A stretch of 33,411 nt of DNA from an uncultured Lachnospiraceae bacterium. GTDB taxonomy: Bacteria; Bacillota; Clostridia; Lachnospirales; Lachnospiraceae. Of this stretch, positions 25,183-32,402 are shown piece by piece. The DNA lies in contig CAJUNN010000032.1 of NCBI GenBank assembly GCA_910587955.1, positions 1 through 33,411 of the forward strand, given 5' to 3'. The notes beneath the pieces are model-generated. The model made no database searches and was not told where the DNA came from. It saw only the letters and a program-made list of their open reading frames with translations. Every line of letters begins with the position of its first letter. Within the stretch, counting starts at the first letter, position 1. The position numbers were made by a program, and so were the translations under genes.

Positions 25183-26400
25183 ATGGACACATCCGCGGAA
25201 AAAAACGGAACCCTTCTCATTACAAAATTGAACCGGAACGGACGGGAACAGATCGTCTCCGCCTTTTACGAAGACGGAAGAGCGGTGGAGCTGTCCTGCA
25301 CCCAGAGCCGGCAAGGGCCTCTTTTGGGAAATATTTATGTGGGAAAGGTGAAAAACATCCTTTCAAATATTGAGGCCGCCTTTGTAGAAATCGGATCGGG
25401 CGTTCTGGGTTACTATTCCCTGAAAGAAAACAAAGCGCCCGTCTTCACAAACGGAAAGAAGAAGGGAAAGCTTTCTCCCGGGGACGAGCTTCTGGTGCAG
25501 GTAAGCCGGGAAGCCGTAAAAACCAAGGCCCCCACCCTTACCAGCTCCTTAAATTTCCCGGGAAAATATCTGGTCCTCACCACGGAGCGGAAGCAGCTGG
25601 GGCTCTCTTCCAAGCTTTCTCCCGCCGAGCGGCTGCGTCTCAAAGCCCTGGCCGAACCCTTTCTCACAGAAGACTACGGCATCATTGTCCGCACCAACGC
25701 GGCAGGTGCCTCCGAGGAAGAGCTGAAAGAGGAGCTGGAGCTTTTAAGCGCCGCCTGCAGAAAAACCCTTACCTTCGGGACCCATTACACCCCTTTCTCT
25801 CTGGTATACCAGGAGATTCCCCCCTATGCGGCCGGAATCCGCAGCCTTCCCAAAGACCGCCTGGCGCGGATTATCACGGACGATGCAGAGCTTTATTCTT
25901 CCCTGGAAGCTTTTCTTTCCTCCAAGCAGCCAAAAGATCGGGACAAGCTTGTCCTGTACCGGGAAGAGCGCCCTTCCCTGGACAGCGTCTACGGCATCAC
26001 CCATGCCCTGGAATGCGCCCTCAAAGAGCGTGTATGGCTCAAATCCGGCGCCTATCTTGTGATTCAGCCTACGGAAGCCCTGACGGTTATCGATGTCAAT
26101 ACGGGCAAATACGACGGGCATAAGAAGGCGGCGGACACCTTCCGCAAAATCAACCGGGAGGCAGCCCAGGAGATTGCAAGACAGCTGCGCCTGCGGAATC
26201 TCTCAGGAATTATCGTGGCGGATTTTATTGATATGGAGAATCCGAAAGACCGGGAGGATCTGATGGAAGTCCTGGACCGGGCTCTGAAGCAGGATCCGGT
26301 GCGGACCGTGCTGGTGGATATGACGCCCCTGGGACTGGTGGAGATCACACGCAAAAAAGTGCGCAAAAGCCTGCGGGAGCAGGCAGAAGAAAATCCTTGA
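25183..26400 (+). CDS. rng: Ribonuclease E/G (short, no C-terminal Zn-link)
   Basis: 405 residues; ATG at 25183 after TTTTTAAGGAGATTCTC. It has the N-terminal S1-like domain (NIYVGKVKNILSNIEAAFVEIGSGVLGYYSL), the 5'-sensor/RNase H-like region and the DNase I-like catalytic part. Metal ligands are Asp304 (DVNTGKY) and Asp347 (VADFIDM), matching Asp303 and Asp346 of E. coli RNase E. It ends at TRKKVRKSLREQ, just where E. coli RNase G continues into the CPxC Zn-link and small domain. This form should not make the Zn-linked tetramer. It processes or degrades RNA from monophosphorylated 5' ends. The L21 promoter overlaps its stop. Confidence 0.9.
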   Translation: MDTSAEKNGTLLITKLNRNGREQIVSAFYEDGRAVELSCTQSRQGPLLGNIYVGKVKNILSNIEAAFVEIGSGVLGYYSLKENKAPVFTNGKKKGKLSPGDELLVQVSREAVKTKAPTLTSSLNFPGKYLVLTTERKQLGLSSKLSPAERLRLKALAEPFLTEDYGIIVRTNAAGASEEELKEELELLSAACRKTLTFGTHYTPFSLVYQEIPPYAAGIRSLPKDRLARIITDDAELYSSLEAFLSSKQPKDRDKLVLYREERPSLDSVYGITHALECALKERVWLKSGAYLVIQPTEALTVIDVNTGKYDGHKKAADTFRKINREAAQEIARQLRLRNLSGIIVADFIDMENPKDREDLMEVLDRALKQDPVRTVLVDMTPLGLVEITRKKVRKSLREQAEENP

Positions 26401-26425
26401 CTTTTCCGGCCGTACATGCTATCAT
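26397..26425 (+). promoter_or_regulatory. Sigma-A promoter of rplU operon
   Basis: TTGACT at 26397-26402 and TATCAT at 26420-26425 have a 17-base spacer. The -35 box overlaps the TGA of the RNase gene. Transcription would begin near 26432, giving an 84-base leader before rplU. The promoter allows ribosomal protein expression independent of the upstream genes. Confidence 0.72.
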
Positions 26426-26431
26426 ATTACG

Positions 26432-26515
26432 GATGCCGCACAATGGGGTAGAAGTGTGTGCTTTTTTTGAGCGCACCACCGAAATTGGCGAGTAATGATA
26501 ATAGGAGGTGCCATG
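26432..26515 (+). ncRNA. L21 (rplU) 5' leader with attenuator-like hairpins
   Basis: GCACA (26438-26442) can pair with TGTGC (26457-26461), directly followed by TTTTTTT (26462-26468), which is terminator-like. GTGC at 26458-26461 can instead pair with GCAC at 26472-26475, a competing hairpin that would disrupt it. The ribosome binding site AGGAGGTG is at 26503-26510. Known L21 leaders sit at this place in Firmicutes and are thought to mediate autoregulation by L21. I cannot verify the family match by eye. Confidence 0.6.
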
Positions 26516-26824
26516 ATGTACGCAATTATTGCAACAGGTGGTAAACAGTACAAAGTATCTGAGGGCGATGTTATCAAGGTTGAGAAGCTCGGCGTAGAGG
26601 CAGGCGGAACCTACAATTTCGATCAGGTTCTGGCCGTAGGCGGAGATTCCCTGACAGTCGGCTGCCCCACCGTGGCCGGTGCGACTGTGACTGCATCTGT
26701 AATCGGCGACGGCAAAAGCAAAAAAGTCATCGTTTACAAGTACAAGAGAAAATCTGGATATCACAAGAAAAACGGCCACAGGCAGCAGTACACCCAGGTG
26801 AAGATTGAAAAAATCTCCGTATAA
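26516..26824 (+). CDS. rplU: Ribosomal protein L21
   Basis: 102 residues from the second of two adjacent ATGs (26513 and 26516). The second gives the classic start MYAIIATGGKQYKV with good spacing from AGGAGGTG. It contains the L21 features VGCPTVAGATVTASVIGDGK and the C-terminal KKNGHRQQYTQVKIEKI that binds 23S rRNA. It is the first gene of rplU-prp-rpmA, the order conserved in Firmicutes. Confidence 0.97.
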   Translation: MYAIIATGGKQYKVSEGDVIKVEKLGVEAGGTYNFDQVLAVGGDSLTVGCPTVAGATVTASVIGDGKSKKVIVYKYKRKSGYHKKNGHRQQYTQVKIEKISV

Positions 26825-26845
26825 GGGACTGCAGTGTGATGCGTT

Positions 26846-27166
26846 ATGATTACCGTTACCATATATAAGGATTCCGGTCAATACGCCGGGTTTACGGCAA
26901 GGGGACATGCCGGATACGCAGAAGAAGGTTTTGATATCGTCTGCGCCGCGGCCAGCGCCCTTACCATAAACTGCCTGAACTCCCTGGAAGCTTTTACGGA
27001 AGATTCCTTCCGGGGGGAAGAAAAGGACGGCTTTGTAAGCTGCCGTTTTCCCCAGGAACTTTCTGAGCAGGGACGGCTTTTGATGGATTCCATGGTACTT
27101 GGACTGACAGACATTGAAAACAGTTATGGGAAACCATATATCAGGATTGAGATTAAGGAGGTGTAA
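26846..27166 (+). CDS. prp: Ribosomal-processing cysteine protease Prp
   Basis: 106 residues; ATG at 26846. It has the Prp active site in GHAGYAEEGFDIVCAAAS, with His21, Asp30 and catalytic Cys33. Prp removes the N-terminal extension of L27, and the L27 encoded next has exactly such an extension. The start lacks a strong ribosome binding site, so translation is probably low or coupled to rplU 21 bases upstream, as would suit a protease needed in small amounts. Former name in Bacillus: YsxB. Confidence 0.95.
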   Translation: MITVTIYKDSGQYAGFTARGHAGYAEEGFDIVCAAASALTINCLNSLEAFTEDSFRGEEKDGFVSCRFPQELSEQGRLLMDSMVLGLTDIENSYGKPYIRIEIKEV

Positions 27167-27169
27167 ACC

Positions 27170-27454
27170 ATGTTGCAGATGAACCTTCAGATTTTCGCTC
27201 ATAAAAAAGGTGTTGGTTCTACCAAGAACGGCCGGGATTCCGAAGCCAAGAGATTGGGAGCCAAGAGAGCTGACGGACAGTTTGTAAAAGCCGGAAACAT
27301 TCTTTACAGACAGCGCGGAACCAAAATCCATCCGGGCGTGAATGTCGGGCGGGGCGGCGACGATACCCTGTTCGCATTGAAAGACGGAGTGGTGCGCTTT
27401 GAAAGAAAAGGAAGAGATAAGAAACAGGTTTCTATCGTTCCGGTAGCAAAATAG
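27170..27454 (+). CDS. rpmA: Ribosomal protein L27 with cleavable N-terminal extension
   Basis: 94 residues; ATG at 27170 with AAGGAGGTG, which lies in the last codons of prp. The N terminus is MLQMNLQIF followed by AHKKGVGSTKNGRDSEAKRLG. The Prp target motif is LxMNLQxF before A(H/S)KKG, so cleavage is expected after Phe9. The mature protein begins with the stretch that reaches toward the peptidyl-transferase centre. The extension exists only in species that have Prp. Confidence 0.97.
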   Translation: MLQMNLQIFAHKKGVGSTKNGRDSEAKRLGAKRADGQFVKAGNILYRQRGTKIHPGVNVGRGGDDTLFALKDGVVRFERKGRDKKQVSIVPVAK

Positions 27455-27461
27455 TTTGAGT

Positions 27462-27495
27462 GAGGCTTCAAGTCGGTAGATTTGAAGCCTCTTTT
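27462..27495 (+). terminator. Intrinsic terminator after rpmA
   Basis: GAGGCTTCAA (27462-27471) and TTGAAGCCTC (27482-27491) form a perfect 10-base-pair stem with a 10-base loop. It is followed by TTTTA (27492-27496). The U-run is short, so some read-through into obgE is likely. It would separate ribosomal protein expression from the GTPase gene. Confidence 0.75.
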
Positions 27496-27519
27496 ACTCT
27501 GTACAGGAAGAGGTAGGTT

Positions 27520-28806
27520 ATGTTTGCAGACAGAGCAAAAATTATCATCCGTTCCGGAAAAGGCGGCGACGGGCACGTAAGCTTCCGGAGGGAACTCTAC
27601 GTCCCCAACGGCGGCCCGGACGGCGGCGACGGCGGACGGGGCGGCGATGTAGTCTTTGAGGTGGACGAAGGGCTGAATACCCTTTACGACTACCGGCACA
27701 GACGAAAATTCAAAGCCCAGGACGGAGAAGAGGGCGGGAAAAGACGCTGCCACGGCAAGAGCGGCGGCGACATTGTGCTGAAAGTCCCGGAGGGAACCCT
27801 GATCCGGGAAGCGGCAAGCGGCAAGGTGATCGCAGACATGTCCGGGGAGAACCGCAGACAGGTAATCTTAAAAGGCGGACGGGGCGGAGCCGGAAACCAG
27901 CATTTCGCCACTGCCACTATGCAGGTCCCCAAATACGCCCAGCCGGGACAGCCGGCCCAGGAGCTGGAAGTTCTTCTGGAGCTTAAGGTGATCGCGGACG
28001 TGGGGCTTGTGGGCTTCCCCAATGTAGGAAAGTCCACCCTGCTTTCCCGTGTGACCAACGCCCGGCCGAAAATCGCCAACTACCACTTCACTACTTTAAA
28101 TCCGAATCTGGGTGTGGTGGATCTGGAGGGCGGCGGCTTTGTGATTGCAGACATACCAGGCCTGATTGAGGGCGCTTCCCAAGGAGTGGGCTTAGGCCAT
28201 GAATTCCTCCGCCACATTGAGCGCACCCGCGTCATCATCCACCTGGTAGACGCTGCTTCCACGGAAGGACGGGATCCGGTGGAAGACGTATACACCATCA
28301 ACAAAGAGCTGAAAGCCTATCAGGAAGAGATCGCGGCCCGGCCCCAGGTCATTGCCGCCAACAAGACGGACGCCATTCAGGCGGAAGCGGGAGCGGATCC
28401 CATCGAACGCCTGAAGCAGGAATTTGAACCTGCGGGCATCCGGGTCTTTCCCATCTCCGCCGTAACCGGAACGGGGCTTTCGGAGCTGCTATACTATGTG
28501 CAGGAGCTTCTAAAGAACACAGACCAGAAACCCATCGTCTTTGAACAGGAATACTTCCCGGAAGAAATGCTCATAGACGAGACCCTTCCTTACACAGTAG
28601 AAAAAACGGAAGAAGGCGTTTACCTTGTAGAAGGGCCCCGCATCGAAAAAATGCTGGGCTACACCAACCTGGATTCCGAAAAAGGCTTTATCTTCTTCCA
28701 GAACTTTTTGAAAAAGACAGGCATCCTGGATGAGCTGGAAGCCGCCGGCATCCAGGAAGGAGACACCGTAAAAATGTACGGCCTGGCATTTGAATACTTT
28801 CGCTAG
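27520..28806 (+). CDS. obgE: Obg GTPase
   Basis: 428 residues; ATG at 27520 after GGAAGAGGTAGGTT. The Obg glycine-rich fold lies at the N terminus (GGDGHVSFRRE, GGPDGGDGGRGGDV), followed by the G domain with Walker A GFPNVGKST at 165-173, switch DIPGLIEGA, NKTD, and a C-terminal OCT domain (about 350-428). Obg binds the 50S subunit and regulates ribosome assembly, stringent response and growth. The gene order rpmA-obgE is highly conserved in Firmicutes. Confidence 0.97.
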   Translation: MFADRAKIIIRSGKGGDGHVSFRRELYVPNGGPDGGDGGRGGDVVFEVDEGLNTLYDYRHRRKFKAQDGEEGGKRRCHGKSGGDIVLKVPEGTLIREAASGKVIADMSGENRRQVILKGGRGGAGNQHFATATMQVPKYAQPGQPAQELEVLLELKVIADVGLVGFPNVGKSTLLSRVTNARPKIANYHFTTLNPNLGVVDLEGGGFVIADIPGLIEGASQGVGLGHEFLRHIERTRVIIHLVDAASTEGRDPVEDVYTINKELKAYQEEIAARPQVIAANKTDAIQAEAGADPIERLKQEFEPAGIRVFPISAVTGTGLSELLYYVQELLKNTDQKPIVFEQEYFPEEMLIDETLPYTVEKTEEGVYLVEGPRIEKMLGYTNLDSEKGFIFFQNFLKKTGILDELEAAGIQEGDTVKMYGLAFEYFR

Positions 28807-28812
28807 CATTGA

Positions 28813-28935
28813 GCCGTGCCGGAGTGCCGAACCATAGCTGCACGTGCTTGCACGTAAGCAGCTATGATTCGGTACTCCGATAGGGCGAAAGCCCGGAAGC
28901 GAGATGAAGCGGAGCGGACTCGAGCTTCGCACGGC
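28813..28935 (+). ncRNA. Candidate four-helix structured RNA or palindromic element between obgE and yhbY
   Basis: All pairings are read directly from sequence. P1: GCCGTGC (28813-28819) with GCACGGC (28929-28935), 7 perfect pairs closing the whole element. P2: a long hairpin, 28820-28841 with 28858-28879, 22 positions with one mismatch and one G-U, and an apical ACGTGC/GCACGT extension. P3: GGGC-GAAA-GCCC (28883-28894), a GNRA tetraloop hairpin. P4: GAAGC (28896-28900) with GCTTC (28924-28928). There is no spacer between P1 and P2 or between P4 and P1, as in a four-way junction. A competing pairing exists: GTACTCCG (28872-28879) with CGGAGTAC (28935-28942). The GNRA loop is only on the + strand. 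It matches no RNA family that I know. Confidence 0.6.
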
Positions 28936-29024
28936 GGAGTACAAGCGGCCCCCTGCAGCGGAACGCAGCAACCGCCGCCCCGGCGCTCACCCGCTTTTTC
29001 CATCACCAAACAGGAGACAAACTC
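28936..29024 (+). other. GC-rich remainder of obgE-yhbY gap
   Basis: After the structured element the 89 bases up to yhbY hold a GC-rich run (28946-28994) with short complementary stretches, for example CTGC (28953-28956) with GCAG (28965-28968), then TTTTT at 28995-28999. I could not draw a convincing terminator stem. The yhbY ribosome binding site (AGGAG at 29012-29016) follows. No coding sequence is supported. Confidence 0.4.
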
Positions 29025-29318
29025 ATGACAAGCAAACAACGAGCCTATCTAAAAAGCCTGGCCATGACCATGGACCCCATTTTCCAAATCGGGAAATCCT
29101 CCGTCACTGCGGAGCTGACAAAAGCCATCGATGAAGCCCTGGCTGCCCGGGAGCTTATCAAGCTCAGCGTCCTGAAAAACTGTGCGGACGATCCCCGTGT
29201 AATTGGGGAGCTGATCGCAGAGCGGACCCGCTCCAGCCTGGTACAGGTCATTGGCAGAAAAATCGTCCTCTACCGGGAGGGCAAAGACGACAAGAAGAAA
29301 ATTCTGCTTCCTCAGTAA
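29025..29318 (+). CDS. yhbY: CRM-domain RNA-binding protein YhbY
   Basis: 97 residues, the family's usual length. ATG at 29025 follows CAGGAGACAAACTC. It is a single CRM (CRS1-YhbY) domain with LTSKQRAYLKSLA-type start (here TSKQRAYLKSLAMTMDP), the glycine-containing loop FQIGKSSVTAELTKAI and LLKVSVLKN-like strand IKLSVLKNC. It binds pre-50S rRNA and aids large-subunit assembly, in keeping with neighbouring obgE and rsfS. Confidence 0.95.
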   Translation: MTSKQRAYLKSLAMTMDPIFQIGKSSVTAELTKAIDEALAARELIKLSVLKNCADDPRVIGELIAERTRSSLVQVIGRKIVLYREGKDDKKKILLPQ

Positions 29319-29341
29319 AGACACCCAGACAGGAGGCCTTT

Positions 29342-29977
29342 ATGGCAACAACACGCAGACAAGTAGGAATTTTGGGCGGGACCTTTGATCCCATTCACAC
29401 CGGGCATCTGATTCTTGCACAAGCCGCGTACGAATCCTTTTCCCTAGACTTTGTGATGCTTATGCCCAACGGAAATCCCCCGCACAAACCGGGACAGGTC
29501 CAGGCTTCGATGGAACAGCGTACCCGGATGGCAGAACTGGCGGCTGCGGACAACCCGAACTTCCGCGTTTCCGATTTTGAGAAAACGCCCCAGGACTACC
29601 ATTATACCTTTCAGACGCTGGAATTTCTCAAAGAACAAAATCCTGACACGGACTATTATTTTATCCTGGGAGCCGATTCCCTGATCCACTTCGCTACTTG
29701 GATGGAGCCCGGCCGGATCTGCCGCAGCTGCCGCATACTGGCCGCCTCCAGGGATCGGATGGAAACAGAAGAATTAAAAAGCCGGATTCAGGATCTGTCC
29801 CGGAAATTCGGAGCTGTCATCTATCCTCTGGAGACACCGAACATTGACATTTCCTCCAATATGATCCGCGAAAGAGTCCAGCGGGGACAGAGCATCCGGT
29901 ATTATGTGCCGGGTCCGGTAGAACAATATATACGGGAACAGGGATTATACCGGATTTCTCCGGATACCGTATCATAG
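29342..29977 (+). CDS. nadD: Nicotinate-nucleotide adenylyltransferase NadD
   Basis: 211 residues; ATG at 29342 after GACAGGAGGCCTTT. The nucleotidyltransferase motif GILGGTFDPIHTGH is at 9-22 and the second motif DISSNMIRERV near the C terminus. The enzyme adds AMP from ATP to nicotinate mononucleotide, making deamido-NAD in NAD synthesis. It is followed by yqeK as in Bacillus, where the two often lie together. Confidence 0.96.
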   Translation: MATTRRQVGILGGTFDPIHTGHLILAQAAYESFSLDFVMLMPNGNPPHKPGQVQASMEQRTRMAELAAADNPNFRVSDFEKTPQDYHYTFQTLEFLKEQNPDTDYYFILGADSLIHFATWMEPGRICRSCRILAASRDRMETEELKSRIQDLSRKFGAVIYPLETPNIDISSNMIRERVQRGQSIRYYVPGPVEQYIREQGLYRISPDTVS

Positions 29978-30001
29978 GAAATTCAGAAATGAGGGGTTTT
30001 G

Positions 30002-30637
30002 ATGAAGAATTACGATATGAAAGCCTATCAGAAGAAGCTAAAACATGAGATGGATGAGGGACGCTACCAGCACACCATGGGCGTCATGTATACCTGCGCG
30101 GCACTGGCCATGCGCTATGACTATGATATCCAGAAAGCCCAGCTTGCAGGGCTTCTCCACGACTGCGCCAAGTGCATCCCCAACGGGAAGAAATTAAAAC
30201 TCTGCGAGAAACACAATATCCAAATGAACGAAACGGAACGGCGCAATCCTTTTCTCCTTCACGCCAAGCTGGGAGCTTTTCTTGCTATGGAACAGTACGG
30301 CATCCACGACAAGGAGATTGTCAGCGCTATCCTAAGCCATACTACCGGAAAGCCCAATATGTCCCTACTGGACAAAATCGTCTATGTGGCAGACTATATT
30401 GAACCCAAACGGAATAAGGCCGCCAATCTGCCCCAGGTGCGCAAACTGGCTTTTCTCGATATTGACCAGGCCCTTTACAGAATTTTATCCGACACCCTGG
30501 AATACCTGGGCAAGGGTTCCGGAGAAATTGATGAAATGACCCGGAAGGCCTACGACTATTACCATGCTAAACTAGCACACACACCGTCCGAAAGCCCTTA
30601 TGAGGGCCCTTCAGACACACAGGAGGATACCATATGA
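30002..30637 (+). CDS. yqeK: HD-domain hydrolase YqeK (Ap4A hydrolase)
   Basis: 211 residues from ATG at 30002, five bases after GAGGGG; the TTG at 29999 is too close to the site. The HD motif is intact: His24 (RYQHTMGV), His53-Asp54 (LLHDCAK), and further metal ligands in FLLHAKLGA and SHTTGK. YqeK hydrolyses diadenosine tetraphosphate symmetrically to ADP with bound iron. The C terminus overlaps rsfS by 4 bases (ATGA). Confidence 0.93.
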   Translation: MKNYDMKAYQKKLKHEMDEGRYQHTMGVMYTCAALAMRYDYDIQKAQLAGLLHDCAKCIPNGKKLKLCEKHNIQMNETERRNPFLLHAKLGAFLAMEQYGIHDKEIVSAILSHTTGKPNMSLLDKIVYVADYIEPKRNKAANLPQVRKLAFLDIDQALYRILSDTLEYLGKGSGEIDEMTRKAYDYYHAKLAHTPSESPYEGPSDTQEDTI

Positions 30638-31017
30638 CACACGAAGAACAGGCAAAGCAGATGGCAGCGGCAGCCTTAAAAGCCCTAGAGGACAAAAAGG
30701 CGCTGGACGTGCGCGTTTTGGACATTTCCCATGTAACCGTTCTGGCCGATTATTTCCTGATCGCCAGCGGTTCCAACCGCAACCAGGTGCAGGCCATGGC
30801 GGATCAGGTAGAAGAGGAGCTCCGGAAAATCGGATGCACTCCCCGGCAGATTGAGGGCTACCAAACGGCCAACTGGGTGCTTCTGGACTACGGGGATATT
30901 ATCATCCATATCTTTGACGAAGAAAACCGTCTTTTCTACGATCTGGAACGCATCTGGCGGGACGGAACGGCCGTTGCACCGGAGGTTCTTACCCTTCCCC
31001 GGGAACAGGAGACGTAA
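30634..31017 (+). CDS. rsfS: Ribosomal silencing factor RsfS
   Basis: 127 residues; ATG at 30634 overlaps the yqeK stop and follows CACAGGAGGATACCAT. It has the RsfS signature DISHVTVLADYFLIASGSNRNQVQAMAD and the C-terminal GYQTANWVLLDYGDIIIHIF. It binds L14 and blocks joining of the ribosomal subunits when nutrients run out. It completes the nadD-yqeK-rsfS run found in many Firmicutes. Confidence 0.96.
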   Translation: MTHEEQAKQMAAAALKALEDKKALDVRVLDISHVTVLADYFLIASGSNRNQVQAMADQVEEELRKIGCTPRQIEGYQTANWVLLDYGDIIIHIFDEENRLFYDLERIWRDGTAVAPEVLTLPREQET

Positions 31018-31020
31018 CCC

Positions 31021-31707
31021 ATGATACTGACTGGAGCCATCGTAAACGCACTTGCGGTTTTCGCCGGAAGCACCGCCGGAATCCTTCTCAAAAAGGGACT
31101 TCCTGAACATATGGGAGACTCTATTATGAAGGGACTTTCTCTGTGCGTGATTTACATCGGAATCAGCGGAGCTATGGAAGGAGAAAACGTGCTGATTGCC
31201 ATTCTCTCCATGGCTCTCGGAACTGTCATAGGAGAACTATTAGACTTGAACTTCCAGCTGGAACGCCTGGGAAAATGGCTCCAAGAGCGGTTTCAATCCC
31301 GGGACAGCAGTGTATCGGTGGCGGAAGGCTTTGTCACCAGCAGCCTTTTGTTCTGTACCGGAGCCATGACCATCGTTGGAGGCCTGCAGAGCGGCCTTTC
31401 CTTAGACCACAGTACACTTTTTGCCAAATCCCTCATTGACGGGATTGCAGCGGTAGTTCTTGCATCCAGCCTGGGATACGGCGTATTCTTTTCTGGTATT
31501 TTCTGTCTGGTCTATGAAGGAATGCTGGCCCTGTGCGCCCGGTTTATCGGTCCCTTCCTGACTGCTTCCGTCATTAACGAAATGACCTGCGTAGGTTCTC
31601 TATTGATACTAGGAGTAGGCATCAATATGCTTTTTAAAAATAAAATCTGTGTGATGAACTCTGTTCCGGCCATCTTTCTGCCCATCCTTCTATGCAGGTT
31701 TATGTAA
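31021..31707 (+). CDS. DUF554 membrane protein (YqgA family)
   Basis: 228 residues; ATG at 31021 after CAGGAGACGTAACCC, three bases after rsfS. It is almost entirely hydrophobic, with about six helices and the DUF554 features GAIVNALAVFAGSTAGILL at the N terminus, FVTSSLLFCTGAMTIVGGLQSG and ITCV-like MTCVGSLLILGVGINML. The family's function is unknown, possibly transport. No signal links it to the preceding ribosome gene other than spacing. Confidence 0.9.
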   Translation: MILTGAIVNALAVFAGSTAGILLKKGLPEHMGDSIMKGLSLCVIYIGISGAMEGENVLIAILSMALGTVIGELLDLNFQLERLGKWLQERFQSRDSSVSVAEGFVTSSLLFCTGAMTIVGGLQSGLSLDHSTLFAKSLIDGIAAVVLASSLGYGVFFSGIFCLVYEGMLALCARFIGPFLTASVINEMTCVGSLLILGVGINMLFKNKICVMNSVPAIFLPILLCRFM

Positions 31708-31738
31708 TACATCACATTGTTTTGAAAGGGGAATGCTT

Positions 31739-32362
31739 ATGCCCGGCGTAGAGCGCGTCCAACAGAAAACTGCAAACAGGTTTCTGAACTTTTATGATCT
31801 GGAAGTGCGGGACAAGAACGGAAATGCGCACTTATATCATCTGGCCTCCCGTGCCGAAAGCACAAAGGAGCTAAAGCTGTCCAGGGGAGAAAACCGTCCG
31901 GACGGAGTTATCATCTATGCCCTATATGGAAAAAAGCAGGACCGGGTGGTCCTGATCCGGCAGTACCGCTACAGCATCGGAACCTATATCTACGAGTTTC
32001 CCGCAGGCCTGATTGACGAGGGGGAGGACTTTCACACTGCCGGAGTCCGGGAGCTGAAAGAGGAGACGGGACTTGACTTTCATCCCATTGAAGTGGATCC
32101 CATCTACTCCAAACCCTATTTTACAACCATCGGAATGACGGACGAATCCTGCGCCGCTGTCTATGGAACGGCAGACGGGCTTATCTCCAAAGAAGGGCTG
32201 GAAGAAAACGAAGAGATTGAGGTAGTCCTGGCGGATCGCCGGGAGATCTGCCGCATCCTGCGGGAAGAAAATGTCTCTCTCATGTGCGCTTATATGATGA
32301 TGCACTTCCTCCACGCGGATCCGGAAAATCCTTTTGCCTTCTTAAAAAAGCCGGAATTTTAA
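31739..32362 (+). CDS. nudF: Nudix hydrolase, ADP-ribose pyrophosphatase type
   Basis: 207 residues from ATG at 31739, eight bases after AAAGGGG. The ATG at 31733 is only two bases from the site. The Nudix box G-x5-E-x7-RE-x-x-EE-x-G is complete at 90-112 (Gly90, Glu96, Arg104-Glu105, Glu108-Glu109, Gly111). The upstream IRQYRYSIGTYIYEFPAG is the ADP-ribose pyrophosphatase pattern. It hydrolyses ADP-ribose to AMP and ribose 5-phosphate. The symbol nudF is from family resemblance and is less sure than the activity. Confidence 0.85.
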   Translation: MPGVERVQQKTANRFLNFYDLEVRDKNGNAHLYHLASRAESTKELKLSRGENRPDGVIIYALYGKKQDRVVLIRQYRYSIGTYIYEFPAGLIDEGEDFHTAGVRELKEETGLDFHPIEVDPIYSKPYFTTIGMTDESCAAVYGTADGLISKEGLEENEEIEVVLADRREICRILREENVSLMCAYMMMHFLHADPENPFAFLKKPEF

Positions 32363-32373
32363 TCCGGCTTTTT
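32344..32373. terminator. Bidirectional terminator between the Nudix gene and lexA
   Basis: GCCGGA (32350-32355) pairs with TCCGGC (32363-32368) around a 7-base loop, flanked by A6 (32344-32349) and T5 (32369-32373). It can therefore stop transcription from both sides. The Nudix gene's stop TAA (32360-32362) lies in the loop. It is followed by more T-rich sequence, and lexA's 3' end lies 30 bases further on. Confidence 0.85.
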
Positions 32374-32402
32374 CCTGTTTCTTTTTCACGCTTCAGTATT
32401 CT

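Noticed and set aside
28813..28935. tRNA gene as the source of the cloverleaf-like fold
   Set aside because: The arm lengths (22-pair P2, 4-pair P3) do not fit a tRNA, and there is no T-loop TTCGA or CCA end.
28936..28999. Intrinsic terminator before yhbY using the T5 run at 28995
   Set aside because: No stable stem ends directly before the T-run, so it was not called.
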